From Antedon mediterranea (taxonomy: Eukaryota > Echinodermata > Crinoidea > Comatulida > Antedonidae), in assembly GCF_964355755.1 (NCBI RefSeq), contig NC_092680.1, positions 19,941,001 to 20,005,000 on the forward strand: DNA of 64,000 nt, read 5' to 3'. The translations under genes and the position numbers were made by a program. Below are positions 1 to 13,020 of this stretch, in pieces. Position 1 is the first letter of the stretch. The number at the start of each line of letters is the position of its first letter. Below the pieces are notes generated by a model. That model was given only the letters and a program-made list of their open reading frames with translations, had not been told where the DNA came from and ran no database searches.

Positions 1-427
1 ATACCTAATAATGGATAAACAACCCAATACATTCAAAAGATGTTCTTAAATTCGGGATATTTATCTGAAATCAGTTCAAGGGAAAAGCTATTGTTTACCA
101 CAAAAATACATTACGCCATTTACTAGGCATGCGGCCACCACATCCATTAACATTGTTTTTCTATTCATGAAAGTGCACTATTGAATTAATACAAAACATT
201 AATATGAAAGTTAAATGATGTAATGAATTAATATATTTCTTAGATAATTGATCTATTAACCTACACTTGAAACCTTTTAGCTAAACTAACATAATTTTAA
301 AACCAAACAACAATAAAATCAAATCAATAACTTTCTTTCAATAAATCAATCTTCGATTGCGTACCGTATGCAATTGATAATTAACAATCGATAGAAATTT
401 AAATACATACACATATTAAACACCATA

Positions 428-448
428 GAAGAGTGAAATTCACTCTTC
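428..448. repeat. Perfect 21-nt palindrome with AGAGTG core
   Basis: GAAGAGTGAA-A-TTCACTCTTC is a perfect inverted repeat with a one-base centre. The same AGAGTG/CACTCT hairpin core recurs at 11348-11362, in the 84-bp tandem repeats after it, at 45105-45126 and at 51023-51037. Confidence 0.7.
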
Positions 449-1415
449 CTTAAGTGGCGATAAAATTGAACTTATTTGTACACTGACGCTGTTTGGATGC
501 AATTTCTGAATTTAATTCCGATCTTTATCTAAATGATGGAAAAGGTACCTTAATAATTAAAGACTTGTTAGCCATGTACGTCTTTCTTCCAATGGTCAGC
601 AAATGCCGTAGGACAAATTTCAGTTATATAGAATAGGTTTATACATGAATACATTTCTTACGATACGAAACACAATATAAATTATTACAATAATTACACA
701 GCGATGGGATTAAGTGTCTAATATTAACTTTCGAAATATAATTACTTAAACAATGTTTTAATGTAAATATGTATATGTTTGTATGATGTAGTATGTTTAA
801 GGGATATTAGCCATTGACGGCATTTGCAGCAATAAAGAAATTGAATTGAATTTTGTTCCATGTTATAATAGACAAAGGTACACAACAACCCTGAAATTAT
901 ATTTCTTAAAACCTTGATTTTCAAATAAAAAAGACCCTTTTTAACAATGCGATCGGAACGATACGGTCTCATTAAGGGTCGTTGATAGTAAAATAAGCTT
1001 GGACTGATACTTATTATAATTATCGACCTTTAATTAGTTTACAAACAAAGTGCAAGCACATGAGGGTTACATTGATCTTCTGAAATTGTGTTTACAATTG
1101 TTGGTTAAATATCCAATATTAATGTCACATGTTAGATATTCACTTTGACCAAAAAATAGGGGAAGCTGTCAGCCAATATGTTTTAGATTGAATTTAATAA
1201 TAATAATATACTGTTTAACTGGTAATTTTGCACTTTTAAAAGTAACTTCCTTTTTATATTTTTTGGAGACACTACGTCTTTAAATACATGTTTACATATG
1301 GGATTAATATTCAAATAGGCCTACATAGATAAAACAATAAAATGAGGTTGGCAATAGATAATTATATATTACATATTTAACAATGGAAATAAAGTAAAGT
1401 TTTAATAGTAAATAA

Positions 1416-1417
<2 letters not shown>

Positions 1418-1455
<38 letters not shown>
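1418..1455. repeat. (AT)n microsatellite
   Basis: About 18 uninterrupted AT dinucleotides; length is likely to vary between individuals. Confidence 0.95.
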
Positions 1456-1457
<2 letters not shown>

Positions 1458-1610
1458 TTAAGTTGCAGATAATGATGTAGAAGATTAAGCTTAACCATTC
1501 TATGTATCAGATAGAGTTACTACGTAAAGAAATAATAAAAATGACAAATATGTTGGTCACCAAGGCCAAATAACAAAACATTGTAGGTCTCATCAACAAC
1601 AAACTTACTT

Positions 1611-1930
1611 TTGGCGATTTCTGTCACGAAAGCCTACGAAAACAAAAACTCGCGTTCGACTCGTCAACAAGACAACCTCCGTTAAACGAGTTCGTTCACC
1701 AAGACCAAAAAAGAGAATTTCGTACGACTCTTCGACAAGAAAACTTATCGTTAGGCGATTACGTTCGACCAAAACAACGAAAAAACTCGCGACAAAAAAA
1801 CTTAGCTTCATACGATTCCAGACACCAAGTACAAAGAACAAAGTGGCGTACGATTCATCAACAAGGAATCTTAATATTAGGCGATCCGGCCAAGCATGAC
1901 CAACGAAATAATTCGATCAAACACACATAC
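1611..1930. repeat. Degenerate minisatellite, unit about 69 bp
   Basis: Four to five diverged copies of a unit containing GGCGATT..CGTTC, ACCAAGACCAA and GTACGACTCNTCAACAAGAAA. The block is noticeably richer in CpG than its surroundings. Because the unit is close to 23 codons, the minus strand is open for 78 codons (1605-1841) with a visible protein-level repeat ('ERNRLT', 'ERTRLT'). I see no known domain in that frame and treat it as a by-product of the repeat. Confidence 0.6.
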
Positions 1931-3754
1931 AACCTTAATTCTTCATTATCCTAATATGAACAAGTGACTCCACTGCCGTCGCACCTTTTAGATATTCCGA
2001 CGCCACTCGTCAAGTCGATTGTATTGTTGCATGATTAATTTCGACATTATAGATAATTATGCTGTTATCTTAAGAATAATTTGACAAACAAATCTGTATC
2101 AGTGATTTGTAAGGATTTTAATAGGTTGAATATCATCAAGACAATTAATAAGTAGGCAAAAATAAAGGAATACAGAACACTAAAGATAAATCTAGATTAA
2201 GCTGACATTATGGTTGTTAAAAGCCTAACGAATAATTTATTTGACCTCCGTTAATAAAGCAAGCGACAAAAGATAATTCCGCAGAGGGCCTAATCAGTTT
2301 CCAGTTAAGCTCGAGGACCAGTATGAATACCTTTATTGAAAAGTTCGTAGTTTGTTTCAAACGAACCATTCATGAAATGTCTCCTTTTCAAATTAGGAGC
2401 AGCACTGTTTATATATAAATTGAATTTTACCTGTTCACGGTTGTGTTGTAAATACTGTACGACGCAACAAGTACTTTTCACGTTGTCCGAAAACTCTTTG
2501 ATAATGTCCGTTGATAATGTCCAACAGTAATGTCGACCATCATCAGAATATTACAATTTTTAATTAACACAGACATTATATTATGTCGATCACCTACTGA
2601 ATACCAAGTACGAAGTGACACCTGACGAGTACTTTATTTATATTACTTCGCACCATTGTTATGCAGATCTGATTTCCTGGAGTACATTTTATGTGCGCTA
2701 GACAAGTAGTATTATAGAATACATTTTACAATTTACCAGTTTAAACCCAGTACCACGGGTTTCTTTTAAATGTAAATATTGCTCATTTAGTGTACAGTAT
2801 GTGATTATTTTGGATCAGGAAAATAACAATTACCACAGAGAATGAAATCAGTATTATGGCCCTCGGTCGGCATGATCGTCGCATATGATCTAATTTGGTC
2901 AAGATTAATAATCAATGGTTTAGGCACCTTTGTACATAATTTCAGCGTCTAAATTAAGTCAATGCTAGGCTATCATTTTAAATATAGCATAAAACCTTCA
3001 TCTTCGTGTCGTTTGATTCGATAGTACCATTTCACTCTTGTCCGATCGTACGTCATTAAATTACACCAAGGAACGCCCATCAATGATTGATGATCAATCC
3101 GCAAAAATCGCATGGATTATGAATTTGACTTGAAAGTCAGTGTGCATGCGCAAAACCGAGCTGTAGTTATTTTTAAAGACTGGTGGCGCTATAATTCAAT
3201 CCCTTGTTTACTCAATATTATTATACAGTAGCAATTGAAAAATATTAAATAACTAAGCTGTTTATAACTTTAGTTTTGTATTACGGTCAAATGCTTATAC
3301 AAATTGTTGAATAAATTCCCTGAATGGGGAAAGTAGAATTTTAATTAATTTAAATTGTTAAAACAACCTGGTATGTGAAATTCTTAAAAACAATGAATGC
3401 ACAACTCGATACACCAGAATGGATAAATATTGTCTACTTAATAAAATACCAAATATATTTATACTGCATGGCCTATAGGCCTATTCTAATCTGCAAATTA
3501 TGCTAATATCATTTCATGATACGTTATGAACAAAAATGTGCTTGGATAGTTGGTTGCAGGTTATCTTTCAACATTAAAAAAGTTGCTTACGTGTTTATCT
3601 TTCAACATTTAAAGAAATAAGCATAGTAAAGAAAAAGTATGCACAACAATTTTAGTCATCGTGAAAATGACACATACTATTAGTATACAATAAGAGTACA
3701 TGCACAACAATAATAATAATAATGTAATATATACTTCATTAAAATATATACCGG

Positions 3755-3930
3755 TAGAGCTGTAGTTTGGTGGTTAACGTGCTTGCCTTCCAATCCTAAA
3801 GTTCAATCTTGACCTAGTGCCAGGGTTGTAACTCACGACTCTTTTAACTCCACTCCCTAAGCCTCAAATGAGACTTAATTTATAAGCATGATAAATTATA
3901 AAATAGTATATCTTGCTTATAAACTTACAA
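3755..3930 (+). mobile_element. Diverged tRNA-derived SINE copy
   Basis: GAGCTGTAGTTTGGTGGTTA resembles a pol III A box, followed about 35 bp later by a decayed B box (GTTCAATC). It then shares a body with the better preserved copy at 36994-37304, including ACTCCACTCCC and a GACTTAAT segment. No clear target-site duplication remains, so this is an old copy. Confidence 0.65.
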
Positions 3931-6257
3931 CCTGTAATTGGCGAACTGTGCTCACTTTTGTATGAAAAAAAAAACAACTATAGAGTTATAACCATAATGA
4001 TAATAATATTTACCTGTAGCAAATATCTCCATCGTTATGTCATCAACAAACCGTCAAAATAAAGAGACGGTGACGAGGCAAAACTCTAAAATACAGTGAG
4101 TTGTGATTTCACAGCATTCAATGTTCTAATGACAAATAACAATAAAAACGGGCGATTGATTGACAAATGCAGTATTGTCTAATTATATTTATATTAGAAA
4201 TATAGTTTAGTTTGAGGTCGTCAATAATGAGATGGTATAACAGCTTGGAGGTAACAATTGACTTTAATAATTATTCAATTATCGTTTCAAATAATTAAAT
4301 GATTGCATTTAAATCTGATTGGTAACCTGCACACAAGTGTAATTGCTAAAATTAAGAACAAGAAAAACAAGAAAACAGAGAACATGATGATTTTAAAATA
4401 GAAAAAAGTAAGTAAAAGTAAAAGGCGAATTTAAGTGTTGTTCTTTTATAATAAGCAATAGGTACTCACATTCCTCTTCATTATTGTCAATTTGCTGTTT
4501 TGAATAGTAATGGTCTTCACATGATAATAATTCACGCCCTCTAGCATGATGTTGTGACTCTTTAGTTGTTTCGCAATTTAAATAGCGCCCACCTTTTCAA
4601 CAAAAGTCATTTAGAAATGCATGTATATACCTGTTTGTTTGTATACAGATACGTTTGTTTATCTTTTCGAGTTTTTCCAAACATTTACACACCCACAGCC
4701 CATACCTATTCGTTTCCAACTAAAATCGATGACGTCACAAAATCTAATAAAAATCTCGATATAATGTGCAATATCAGCCGACTTATTCAATAGCATGCCC
4801 TCTTTTTCTGAGCGCTGGTTTATTGTGTTCGTTACCATATTATCCTCATTATCGATATCATCAAAACAAAAACTTTCATTAAATGTTTCTCACCTCTTTA
4901 AATCATCATGATTAATATTGTATGCATATTGTATATGAACTATTATAGGGTCACTATTCCCATCATCAGTATTATTATTATGCCAGTCAACAAGACCATA
5001 AACATCAGCATCTACTAGGCCTAGATCACCACTTGTTATGCCTACTTCATTCAGCATTGTCACCTTGGAAACATGTAAGTTTCATCTGTTGTTTATCCCA
5101 CCATTCTTCGTCAACCTCTTCCTCTCTTACGTCATATTAAAACTTATAAAAGACAACCTATATATGTATTAATTTATTTTCATTTGGATGTAAATAAAAA
5201 CAGCAAAAATTAAAATGAGTAAAAAACATTAAAAAAAACAAACAATGGATTTAAAACAACGCTAGCAATACATTATAGTGGTCTTGTATAATATATAGTT
5301 ACTATAAATATCATCATATACTTTACATTGCAATCGAAGCAGTGAAGCAAATGTACAGAGTTTGTGAACGTAGTGCGCATGTCTCAAACAAAGCAATAGA
5401 CAAGCAAGAAGACGTCATATAGATTAATACACACACGCTTGTTTAGCACATAATATCGCATATTATCAGGCACACTGGAGTGTATACATAGTTTACTCTG
5501 GGATAAATAAAAGCGATTGAAGCGAAATAAAACACAAGAATATATCTTAGACGAAGGTGAAATTAAATCAAAATATTTATCTACAGACTTAATAAAATAT
5601 TAGGAGATTTTGTAATAACTAACTATAGATACATATCGCAACTAAAGACAATATTTGCGTGCGCTTCATCAATATGCGTTGTGTATGCGATGCGCTTAAA
5701 ATTGATGTGTTCTTTCAAGCAAGTGTTTTCGTAATGTGGAAACGCATGCGCAGCTTAAATGTCAACCGCTTCTACCGGTCGTGCACGAGTAACATACATG
5801 ATGCGTAATTAGTATCTAATTAACAAGGTATTATATATAAACGTTAATATCTTTGTATAATTTGTTATCTATGTTTCTATAATCCTATATTTGTATTTAC
5901 AATAATGACGCATTTATTTATGTAATATACAATAATGTACATACACGTTTTATATACGTGTCACACACGATTTAGCATAATGCCTATATCAACAGAAGTA
6001 TCGAAACGTGACGCATAATTAAAGAAAATGAAAGCATTATGGCGACTACTTACCATACGCCCTTTGTAATTATATATAAATAGGTATAAAGGCAAATTTG
6101 CTATAATAACGGAGATATTTTGTCATTAGGTATAAACTACCTTATTCTAAATGCTACAGTATGTCACTATGTAATGTTTTAAAGTGTACAGCCTTCTTGG
6201 TTATATCTTAACGATCCTCATCAGCATACATTCAATATTTATAGCTTTTATATATAA

Positions 6258-6263
6258 TTTATT
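6258..6263 (-). promoter_or_regulatory. Candidate polyadenylation signal of the Kv2 gene
   Basis: AATAAA on the minus strand, about 165 bp after the Kv2 stop codon. In such AT-rich sequence the hexamer arises easily by chance. Confidence 0.3.
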
Positions 6264-6425
6264 ATATTATTTATAATTCATATCATTTTATATTATATGT
6301 TTACATATTCCATTTACAATGCGATCCTTTTGGTATTTGTAGCTTAAATCAGCCTGAACGGAAGCAGTATATTTGGCCTAAATAAAGTCAGTGGGCCGCC
6401 GCGCTCGATCACTAATAAGCTGACA

Positions 6426-8636
6426 CTAATTGCTGTTTTCAACAGGCTGCTGTGTATTTCTGGAGGTGGGCATGTCCCAATCCTCCGATGCGCAGTGAAA
6501 CCAAATTGCATTCTTATTCTCATTGTTTTCCTGGCCATGTAAAGTGGATTCATCCAGAGATCTAGACTTCATTTGCGAACAAGCACCGTTGATAATTTTG
6601 CTCATTCCACGGTAGCGATGCATCGAAAGATCAGGTGACATTCCCAGCCTGATACCAGCTGCTTTTGTTACATCATCAGTACATGGATCTGACACTGTCC
6701 TGTTCACTTCTACTTTGGTGGATCGTTCGGACGGAGGGGTTATAATCTGACCATCAGAAGGACAGCTGTCACTCGTTGGCTTAGGTTCCGGAGACGATGG
6801 CTCTCTTTGTAATGGTTTGTGATTACACAATCTCAACCCAGTCGTAATTCCACTAAGCAAACCAGGTCGAATTTTATTTTTTCGTGACTTGCCTTTTCCT
6901 ATTGATTTTTTAGCAAGTCTTGGTTGAGGACTGTTTGTTAGGCTACCCCCTGAATCCGTTGACGAAGCATTTTCTTTGTCGTCATCAATGGTTACGCGCT
7001 TAGGTTTAGGTCCTTTCAAGCTTTGGATGTCAGGACTTGCTGGAGATTTCGGTCTATCGTCCCCTGAACTGATGGCTGTTCTTAAGGCTGGCTTTAGTGA
7101 CTTAGGTGAGCAAACGTGTCCATTCCCTTCTTGATCAGCTTTGATCCACGTTGTAGTATATCCATTGTCCAACTTCTGTACTACAACAATTCCTTCATCT
7201 GCGCCTTCATTTTCGACGGTACTGCTACCATGTTTCATAGGCGAGTGTTTGCGAAGTAGTGGTTCCGTTTCATCGGTTTCCCTCGCGTCATCCGTGGTAG
7301 GAGTGACGTCGTATTGATTTTGAGTAGTTAAGTAACGTTCACTTTTTGGAATTAGTTTTTCACTACAATCAGAGACAACTTCTGACGAGATCATGTCCAT
7401 TCCTCTTTGTCGATTCAGTTGTCCTAAACTTGGTATACGTTGTCGATCAATAAATGCATGTAAATCATTTGTATCGTAATGGTCATGCACGCCACACGTG
7501 TGATGTCGATGTGGAGACATTTGGATGTCCGGATAGTCAACAGATGTATACGGATCAGAAGCCAAACTACTTGAGCTCTGACGGTTTGCGTGATCCGTGT
7601 AAGTAGTAGAACTAAGACTTCGATTCCTTGGATATCTGGGTGGTGGTAGTCGATCAGCAGAATGGGACAACTTTACTTCTGGAACAACTGGTACCATTTG
7701 GAATTCAAGACCAGCAGTTTGACAGCAGCTCTGTGCGCTATCGAGTTTACTGTTACAACCCTGTGGAGGCATTCTATTTTCGCATGCACTGTTTTCGGCT
7801 TTGTTTCGCTCAGCTTCAATGACAACATCAATAGTAGCAAAGTCCACATCGTTATCATTGCTAACCAAACTGAGTAAGCTGCCGTTTTTCTTAGCTTTAT
7901 CATAAGCATCGCGTCGCTTCAATGCCTTCTCTTGCTTACTTTGTTCTTTGTAGAATTCAGAAAAATTATTTACGATAATTGGAATGGGAAGCGCAATGAA
8001 CAGTACACCAGAGACACAGCACACTGCGCCGATAAGCTTTCCAAGTTCCGTCGTTGGATAAATATCTCCATAACCGACCGTTGTCATTGTGATAGCTGCC
8101 CACCAAAAGGCCGCCGGTATGCTCTTAAAACCTGTATTCTCTTCATCTTTTTCTGCAAAATATTCTAAACTGGAAAACAACATTATTCCGAGTGCTAAGA
8201 ACAAAATGAGCAAGCCAAGTTCCTTGTAACTCCTCTTCAAAGTGAATCCCAATGATTGTAGCCCGGTTGAGTGTCTGGCTAACTTCAGGATTCGAAGAAT
8301 TCTCATGATACGGAAGATCTGAATAATCCGCCGTACATTCTGGAATTTTAGAACCTGTTCGTTGGATACAAAGAGGGTAATATAGAAAGGCAAGATTGCC
8401 ATTAAATCGATCATGTTTAGCGCACCTTTAAAGAACTTCCATTTATCCGGTGCTGATACCAGTCTTAACACGTATTCTAGTGTGAACCAGGCTATACACA
8501 CTTTCTCTATCATAATTAGATGTTCATTCTCATGTTCATGTCCATCTTCATCAACTACTGTAAAATTGTCTATTGTGTTTAAAGATAGTGCGATGGTCGA
8601 TAACACAATAAACAATATTGATATTACAGCCACGAC
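6426..8636 (-). CDS. KCNB1: Kv2/Shab-type voltage-gated K+ channel, exon 2 (S1 to C-terminus)
   Basis: This exon encodes the membrane core and cytoplasmic tail of a delayed-rectifier K+ channel subunit, which acts as a tetramer in the plasma membrane. It starts at a CAG acceptor (TCTTTCAG/GTCGTG) that joins in phase 0 to the T1 exon at 24367-24924. Counting from Met at 24924, S1 starts near residue 187. The S4 voltage sensor ([20 protein letters not shown]) lies at about 288-308 and the filter TVGYGD at 372-377. The S6 motif is PIP (403-405), which separates Kv2 from the PVP of most other Kv classes. The run [19 protein letters not shown] after S6 is also Kv2-typical. The remaining tail of roughly 500 residues is Ser/Pro/Asp-rich and not clearly alignable to vertebrate Kv2. 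I could not place the FFAT-like clustering motif. The TAG stop is at 6426-6428. Confidence 0.95.
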   Translation of the reverse strand, partial: VVAVISILFIVLSTIALSLNTIDNFTVVDEDGHEHENEHLIMIEKVCIAWFTLEYVLRLVSAPDKWKFFKGALNMIDLMAILPFYITLFVSNEQVLKFQNVRRIIQIFRIMRILRILKLARHSTGLQSLGFTLKRSYKELGLLILFLALGIMLFSSLEYFAEKDEENTGFKSIPAAFWWAAITMTTVGYGDIYPTTELGKLIGAVCCVSGVLFIALPIPIIVNNFSEFYKEQSKQEKALKRRDAYDKAKKNGSLLSLVSNDNDVDFATIDVVIEAERNKAENSACENRMPPQGCNSKLDSAQSCCQTAGLEFQMVPVVPEVKLSHSADRLPPPRYPRNRSLSSTTYTDHANRQSSSSLASDPYTSVDYPDIQMSPHRHHTCGVHDHYDTNDLHAFIDRQRIPSLGQLNRQRGMDMISSEVVSDCSEKLIPKSERYLTTQNQYDVTPTTDDARETDETEPLLRKHSPMKHGSSTVENEGADEGIVVVQKLDNGYTTTWIKADQEGNGHVCSPKSLKPALRTAISSGDDRPKSPASPDIQSLKGPKPKRVTIDDDKENASSTDSGGSLTNSPQPRLAKKSIGKGKSRKNKIRPGLLSGITTGLRLCNHKPLQREPSSPEPKPTSDSCPSDGQIITPPSERSTKVEVNRTVSDPCTDDVTKAAGIRLGMSPDLSMHRYRGMSKIINGACSQMKSRSLDESTLHGQENNENKNAIWFHCASEDWDMPTSRNTQQPVENSN

Positions 8637-8795
8637 CTGAAAGATACAAACCATGAGTTATTTATTATTTGAATGTACCAATTATTGAAGTAAAGCATCT
8701 TGTCTACAAGTTAAGCTTTAACGTTGGAAACTTAGCTTTAGAGTGTAAACTAAAACGCTTGTTTATTCACAGGCCTAATAAAAATGCGCACCTAA

Positions 8796-9302
8796 AGCCG
8801 ATTTTCCACTAGGCGAATTTGTTCGCGCGAATCGAAGGCGTCAGCTAATACGCATGCGTAGAGAAGGATTTGGAAGACGTAAACATATTTATTTGACATT
8901 CTATATTTTGTATTATTATTTGTCCTCAGTGAGGAAATTCGGATTAGGCCCTCCACGGACCCACGGCAGCCAGCAGTGCAGCGCCTACCATATTAGGCAA
9001 TGAGAGTAAAGCATCTTGCCTAAGGATGCAATTAGTATGGTACAGATAACCTCGAACCCATGCCTATCACATGCTAGTCCGATATTACCATTACACCATC
9101 ACTCTCCAGTATATACAGCACCCGCCACGATTTCTAGACGGTCTCCCATCCAGAACGCAACCGGGCCCAACGTTGCTTAACTTCGGTGATCTGACGAGAA
9201 CCGGTGTTTCAACGCAGTATGGCCGTATATATATGAATACACATGCGTACAAGCTGGCGCGTTCGATTCGCGCGAACAAATTCGCCCAGTGGAAAATCGG
9301 CT
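8796..9302. mobile_element. Harbinger-like MITE with about 65-bp TIRs, carrying a nested SINE
   Basis: The left arm (AGCCGATTTTCCACTAGGCG..) is matched by its reverse complement at the right end (..CAGTGGAAAATCGGCT) over about 65 bp, both arms including TTGTTCGCGCGAATCGA. Each end is flanked by TAA (8793-8795 and 9303-9305). A 3-bp TWA duplication is typical of PIF/Harbinger elements. There is no transposase. A 5S-tRNA SINE fills the interior. Confidence 0.75.
8931..9229 (-). mobile_element. Chimeric 5S rRNA-tRNA SINE
   Basis: Read on the minus strand, the element opens with a roughly 118-bp 5S rRNA copy (9229-9112). It has the start TACGGCCATAC, the pol III internal region AAGTTAAGCAACGTTGGGC, the C box TGGATGGGAGACCG and the end GGGTGCTGTA. 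A tRNA-like section follows, with GGTGTAATGGTA and the B-box-like GGTTCGAGGTT. The body then contains TTAGGCAAGATGCTTTACTC, shared with 41411-41590. Known SINEs with a 5S-tRNA head include AmnSINE1 and other Deu-SINEs; which family this belongs to is open. Base changes in the 5S part argue against a working 5S gene. Confidence 0.75.
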
Positions 9303-9644
9303 TAACTAATCACGAATGTTAGATGTGTGCGAACAGATACTTTGCATAGTATGTATATTGTATGTACATTTATTGAGACATACTCAGACAGGCAATTAGA
9401 ATTTGAGAAACATCTGCCCGAACAAATCTCCTTCTAGCTTTTGTAAAACTAAAACAAACTTTGGATAATTAGAAAGTTATCAGTGATGAAGGAATTTCGA
9501 GATGTGGACTATCATATTGCCATTCTTTGCATCAGTGTTATCAGTTCATAGAATAAATTAAGGAAAACATTTTAGTTTTAGTTTTAGGCCTAACCAAGAA
9601 ATAATTTACACCTGGTTCTGTACATGTATAGCTGCGAATGCTTT

Positions 9645-9745
9645 AAGCACTAGAACGCAATTCAAGAACGTAGACGCAACGAAAACGTGTAAACCAATGA
9701 CAAACGACAGTTCTAATAATCAATCGCTTGTGATTGGTCAAATCA
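9645..9745. repeat. Dispersed repeat shared with 35045-35195
   Basis: Both copies contain AACGTAGACG.AACG followed by CGCTTG.GATTGGTCAAATC. The longer copy has partly inverted ends. This is probably a decayed hairpin transposon; no class can be assigned. Confidence 0.5.
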
Positions 9746-11348
9746 CCTATTAAAGAAAATCTTACATACTGTCTACTACTACGTCTCAGGTTGAGATTTT
9801 TAAACTTTATATTGAGTGAAATACCAAAAATAATAATGGCTATGAACGTTAAGTATCCACTTCTTCTTACATTCATGTATTTTGTTATTAAGAAACGAGA
9901 AAAAGAAAACTATTTCGTCAAGTCAATTGATCTATGTTAACTGTGACATCATTAATGGCAGTATATAGTACTTAATACTAGTTAGACCAAATCTAACATT
10001 CTTAAACGCCTCTAGAATATTCATGTCTCGTCTAAAACTACTTATTCTTTATAACTCTAAAATCAAGAGGATTTTTTTTCCTGGCAGTATTGAGATGACA
10101 ATATTACAAAATCTATGCTGCAGAATGTTTTCAAATAAGTACATTCATTTTATATATTTTTTTATTTATAAAAATGTATAACGTATATTCTCACAGTTTA
10201 TTTTGATATATATAATTAAAAATGAAAAGGAACCTGCATGGTAAAATTAAAAATATTATTATTATGATAATTATACATTTACAGAAACGTGTAATCACCG
10301 ATTTATCACGGAATTTTAATTTGTAGCAATCATAATGGGATTTCAATAGTCAAGTCCATTAAACTAAATGCTAATCATTTGAATAAAAATCTCAACCAAC
10401 AACATACAAAAAAGGAGAGATTATTACATTCTTGTGTTTTAGTTGGGAGAAACTGACATGAAGAGATATTGGGCATTTGAAATTGTAAAAGAAAATGATG
10501 AAAACTGCAAAGACGCGGTTTCTGACCGGAGATAATTATTGATAACGCGGTCAAGGAATAATACAGTACAAGTTCAGTGTTAATACAAAAACATTGCCAA
10601 AATGAATCGATGTGACTGATGACGTCAACATAAAACATAACATTTACCGATATCATGTTGTTCAGAAAAATAAAAGTCAGTCTGTAACCAACAACATACA
10701 AAAAACCCACGATATACCGTTGTATCAATAGTTACTGTATGCGTACGTGTTTAATTTTCAATATAAGATTTCAACATTTATCGTGACGTCAGAGAATCCG
10801 GAATTGTCGTACATGGTGCTATTCTTATCTAATTACCAGTTTGTGGATTGTGGATTTTGAAAATTAAAAAAACAAAACAAATTGAAGTATAGTATGGAAA
10901 CCATTAAAAAGCACTGTATTCTATTTGATAGACGATATGATAAATGATGCTATTTCCAAGGGAGGTACCGACAATTAATTTAAAATATCGAATGTTAAAT
11001 TGACTACGAGCGACAGGTATTACGTCATTGCCATGGCGAACACGAGCGGCGAAATGTCAACTATTCTCTTTGTAAATTTAAATGATTATGATTTAGTTTC
11101 TAGTGGGATTTGTAGACTCGATGTCGAATTCTGAATAGTTAGTATTTTTCTTTCGGTTTATTCCAGGTTATGTACACTGGAAATAAAGAAAATACAATTT
11201 TAAGACACTTCATGTTAAAATACAAGTGATTTCAACATAGACTTTATGGTTCTACGTGCATTTTATGATGCAATTATTAACGCCCGATTCTAAATATATA
11301 TTGCTATATATACATATGAAGTAGTTACGGCAAACCACTGTTTATTAA

Positions 11349-11559
11349 AGAGTGTCACTCTTCCCTGATTGAACTAAAGTGAGTTGGGTAGTATTAGATT
11401 GAGTATTGGTCAGTTTATTGAACCAGGGAAGAAGAGTGTGACTCTTCCCTGATTGAACTAAAGTGAGTTGGGTAGTATTAGATTGAGTATTGGTCAGTTT
11501 ATTGAACGAGGGAAGAAGAGTGTCACTCTTCCCTGATTGAACTAAAGTGAGTTGGGTAT
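11349..11559. repeat. 84-bp tandem repeat, about 2.5 copies
   Basis: Units start at 11349, 11433 and 11517 (exactly 84 bp apart), are nearly identical, and each begins with a hairpin (AGAGTG..CACTCTTCCC). The last unit breaks off after GAGTTGGGTA. The very low divergence points to recent expansion. Confidence 0.9.
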
Positions 11560-12108
11560 AGAATGCCTATTATATTGAGTATTGGTTGACAAAGTATACC
11601 CTACGTCATAAAGCCTAAGAAAAATATAATAAATCAAGGTCAATTTTAAGTACGGTTTGTAGTTCTAGGTAGCATGCACATTCGTATCAAAGCCTTAAAG
11701 CTCAGGTACAGGCATGAATTTTAAATATAATATTTGGTTAATTGTACATATATCAAATATTTGTAACAGAAATCGAGACGAAAAAACATGAATTTCCCTT
11801 AATATGGTCAAATACAAAATTTGGCAAAATTCTTCCATAAAAACCAGGAAGACTTTTTTTCAGTAGTTAGGTAGTTAACCTAATTTAATAACATGTCTGG
11901 TGACTCCATAGACGGTGAAAAAAGATGGTGGATATACGGTGGATAATTTTTTCTATAGCATGACAATAAAAATCTGAAGTTGAATAAAAATATCAGAAAT
12001 GTAATATTCAAGTTACATTACCTATATTTAGTCATCTGATAACATTTTTTACCACACCGTTTATTTTTCATAGCTTTTTAAATTGCCTCTCTATTTACAA
12101 AATTTGTG

Positions 12109-12166
12109 TACAAAAGAATAGAGATTTTACTGTGTAATACAAAAGAATAGAGATTTTACTGTGTAA
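12109..12166. repeat. 29-bp tandem duplication
   Basis: ACAAAAGAATAGAGATTTTA followed by CTGTGTAAT occurs twice back to back with no differences. Confidence 0.85.
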
Positions 12167-12295
12167 TTGTGCTTATTTTCAACAAGCTCGTGTAACACAA
12201 ATAAAATCCCAAAAATTATGAAACATAAGGGAAACTATAGATCGATAATTATTGGAATGTATGATCAACAGAAATTTTTTGCCCGCACCTGGCCT

Positions 12296-12428
12296 TTAAG
12301 CTCTGTCAACACTATCAAACTCTATGTGACAAACAAATGTGATGTGCTCAATGGACATGATGATGTCGTATCCCACCATATTTTGGCACATCACACTTTC
12401 AAACTCAGACAGCGTAGACAGAGCTTTA
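12296..12428. mobile_element. Hairpin MITE family 2, copy 1
   Basis: The ends read AAGCTCTGTCAACACTATCA on the left and ..GTAGACAGAGCTTTA on the right, with inner inverted segments GTGATGTG..CACATCAC. Five copies of this family occur in the window (12.3, 20.6, 28.1, 37.5 and 55.8 kb). Flanking TA/TTA suggests a Tc1-mariner- or Harbinger-type mobiliser. Confidence 0.75.
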
Positions 12429-13020
12429 GACCTAGTATTTGAGCATGTACACTTACAATACAAATACAAAACAAAACAATATTTACATAATATTTAGAAA
12501 AGACGTTAGAAAATATATGAATGTTTGGATTAATTTAAAAGCATAATCGATTTATTAAAACGTATTCATTTGTGATATTAAAAGATATAATATCTGACAA
12601 GAGCTTGATTGAACTATCGATACAGACGATACTAATCGAATTTAATATGGTCATTAATTTCCCTAGGCGCAATATGCGTGATCGTTGAAGGTATCAATTA
12701 GAATAGGCTCGCGCAGCTAATCAAGCAAAGAACGTGACTTATCACAAACTAATATTCTACTATATTTTTACATGGTAGGCCTATAACGGTGATTGTTTTG
12801 TCTACATGTACAAATTACAAATCACAAATTATAACTCTTGCCTCTTATACAAAAATGAAGTTCTCGGGAAAATGCATTTTCAGTTCACTTGTTACTTTAA
12901 GACTGCTCGCTGGCTATTGGAAAATTCTGTCCTATCTTTTAACACTAGCAGGTTTGAAAAGTATACTCAAAAAGTGGTCCACAATTGGGACCATGGTCCC
13001 AAATGATCCCAAAATTTATT

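Larger units (their letters stand above)
1..6425. other. Intergenic region and 3' flank of the Kv2 gene
   Basis: No credible coding exon was found on either strand; the open frames are short, AT-rich and show no recognisable protein similarity. The stretch holds a perfect short palindrome (428-448), an (AT)n run, a degenerate 69-bp minisatellite, and an old tRNA-SINE fragment. The last few hundred bases are expected to be the 3' UTR of the channel gene that ends at 6426 on the minus strand. Confidence 0.7.

Noticed and set aside
9112-9229. Functional 5S rRNA gene
   Set aside because: Many changes from the echinoderm-type 5S, no terminator T-run, and it continues into a tRNA-like SINE body.
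10375-10728. 117-codon minus-strand frame
   Set aside because: Random-looking hydrophobic composition, no domain, inside the Kv2 intron; the frame contains a 19-bp direct repeat at both ends, so it is probably repeat-derived.
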